From the NCBI GenBank assembly GCA_003513845.1, contig DOTB01000019.1, forward strand, positions 203,297 to 217,908: DNA of 14,612 bases. The letters run 5' to 3'. This stretch comes from Candidatus Atribacteria bacterium (GTDB taxonomy: Bacteria > Atribacterota > Phoenicimicrobiia > Phoenicimicrobiales > Phoenicimicrobiaceae). The position numbers and the translations under genes were made by a program. Below the pieces are notes generated by a model that was not told where the DNA came from, searched no databases, and worked only from the letters and a program-made list of their open reading frames with translations. This document shows positions 14,284 to 14,612 of the stretch, piece by piece. Positions within the stretch are counted from its first letter, which is position 1. Every line of letters begins with the position of its first letter.

Positions 14284-14324
14284 AATAAGTTTAACTCATA
14301 ATATCAATCCTCCTTTCCAAACAC
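14268..14324 (-). promoter_or_regulatory. Candidate antiterminator pairing
   Basis: Read on the minus strand, GTGTTTGG (14317-14324, aptamer 3' side) is an exact complement of CCAAACAC (14268-14275, terminator loop and end of one arm). Pairing these 8 bases would use only one stem base but wrap the terminator loop, favouring read-through. If ligand binding holds GTGTTTGG in the aptamer, the terminator forms and tup expression falls. The switch direction is inference. Confidence 0.55.
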
Positions 14325-14408
14325 GGGAGGAATAAGAGTTTCCTCTCATTCCCTATCGGCTAATCCACCATCATTTTTACTTTAGGTGTAATAGCTCGGA
14401 GAATATTT
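14298..14408 (-). ncRNA. Moco/Tuco riboswitch candidate (Moco RNA motif aptamer)
   Basis: The leader of tupA folds into a multi-stem aptamer like the Moco RNA motif. The strand opens AATATTCTCCGAGC. The outer stem pairs UCUCC (14398-14402) with GGAGG (about 14309-14313). A second stem pairs GCTATTACACC (14385-14395) with GGTGGATTAGC (14359-14369) at 9 of 11 positions. A 9-bp stem GAATGAGAG/CTCTTATTC (14343-14351 and 14330-14338, one GU pair) is capped by a GAAA tetraloop. A CCTCC follows. I recall the sequence blocks CUCCGAGC, GGUGGAUU-GCC and the GNRA-capped third stem from the described Moco RNA class, known upstream of Mo transport and cofactor genes. Location before tup, moe and moa genes fits. 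Whether it senses Moco or the tungsten form is not decided; as I recall, variants lacking the third stem were linked to tungsten cofactor, yet this one has it. Confidence 0.75.
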
Positions 14409-14447
14409 TTTTTATAAAAGAACGATAAGTAATAAATATTTTCAATT

Positions 14448-14476
14448 ATTATAATATTTTTTCTTTATTTAAGCAA
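14448..14476 (-). promoter_or_regulatory. Promoter of the tup-moe-moa operon
   Basis: On the minus strand -35 TTGCTT (14471-14476) and -10 TATAAT (14448-14453) are 17 bp apart. Transcription should start near 14441, leaving about 30 nt before the riboswitch aptamer and a leader of about 235 nt before tupA. Confidence 0.7.
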
Positions 14477-14488
14477 GAATAATTTGTA

Positions 14489-14580
14489 TCTCGTGAATTG
14501 TATCTCGTAAAGAGTATTGTATAGCGTATAGAAAAAAGTTGCAAGGTGAGAGTTAATTGATACAGTTAACCAATTTGATT
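14489..14580. repeat. Third copy of the dispersed repeat upstream of the operon promoter
   Basis: GTATCTCGTGAATTGTATCT, then a GTATAGCGTATAG block, then ACAGTTAACCAATTTGATT repeat the order seen at 13181-13266 (GTAT/ATAGCG blocks, GTATCTCGTATG, CAGTTAACCAGTTTG) in the same orientation but more degenerate. The stretch 14581-14612 is AT-rich and I see nothing in it. The whole gene-free stretch 14207-14612 therefore holds the leader, terminator, aptamer, promoter and this repeat. Confidence 0.45.
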
Positions 14581-14612
14581 TTAATTCTTTAACGGTTATA
14601 TGACAAATAAAA

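Overview
The window is AT-rich (about one third G+C, judged by eye). Every gene I can support lies on the minus strand, so transcription runs from high to low coordinates. Gene content points to a strictly anaerobic, low-GC bacterium: tungstate uptake, full-length molybdopterin/tungstopterin genes, a single-cluster ferredoxin, and TTG/GTG starts. TupA has a secretory signal peptide but no lipobox cysteine, which fits a diderm better than a typical Gram-positive. With the many degenerate intergenic repeats this would suit an Atribacterota-like or deep clostridial lineage, but the sequence alone does not settle the phylum.

From right to left, a sigma70-type promoter (14448-14476) starts a leader of about 235 nt. 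It carries a candidate Moco/Tuco riboswitch followed by an intrinsic terminator. Next come tupA, tupB and tupC (tungstate ABC transporter), a stand-alone moeA, a moeA fused to a periplasmic-binding-like domain, moaA, moaC, a MOSC-domain gene, moaB/mog and rnz (RNase Z). These ten genes run from 14206 to 4266. Overlaps or gaps of at most 58 bp join the tupBC pair and the block from the moeA fusion to rnz. Three gaps of 210-240 bp (tupA/tupB, tupC/moeA, moeA/moeA fusion) are filled with repeat debris. The set imports tungstate (possibly molybdate) and makes and metallates the pterin cofactor. The leader can plausibly feed cofactor level back on both. moaD, moaE and moeB are absent from the window.

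A ferredoxin gene (3930-4115) with its own promoter and a strong hairpin terminator follows. Next is an rrf2 - ThiI/MnmA-like PP-loop - mnmA block (3689-1143) under a perfect-consensus promoter, probably linking Fe-S or sulfur status to tRNA thiolation. Further left is a HTH regulator gene (414-938) with an 11-bp-arm palindromic operator between its promoter and start codon. The window ends inside the N-terminus of a protein of the family annotated as quinate 5-dehydrogenase.

The most interesting signal is the leader at 14251-14408. It shows a stem capped by a GAAA tetraloop, a terminator with a U-tract, and an exact 8-nt complement between the aptamer 3' side and the terminator that could act as an antiterminator. 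I found no CRISPR array, tRNA, rRNA, transposase or phage gene.
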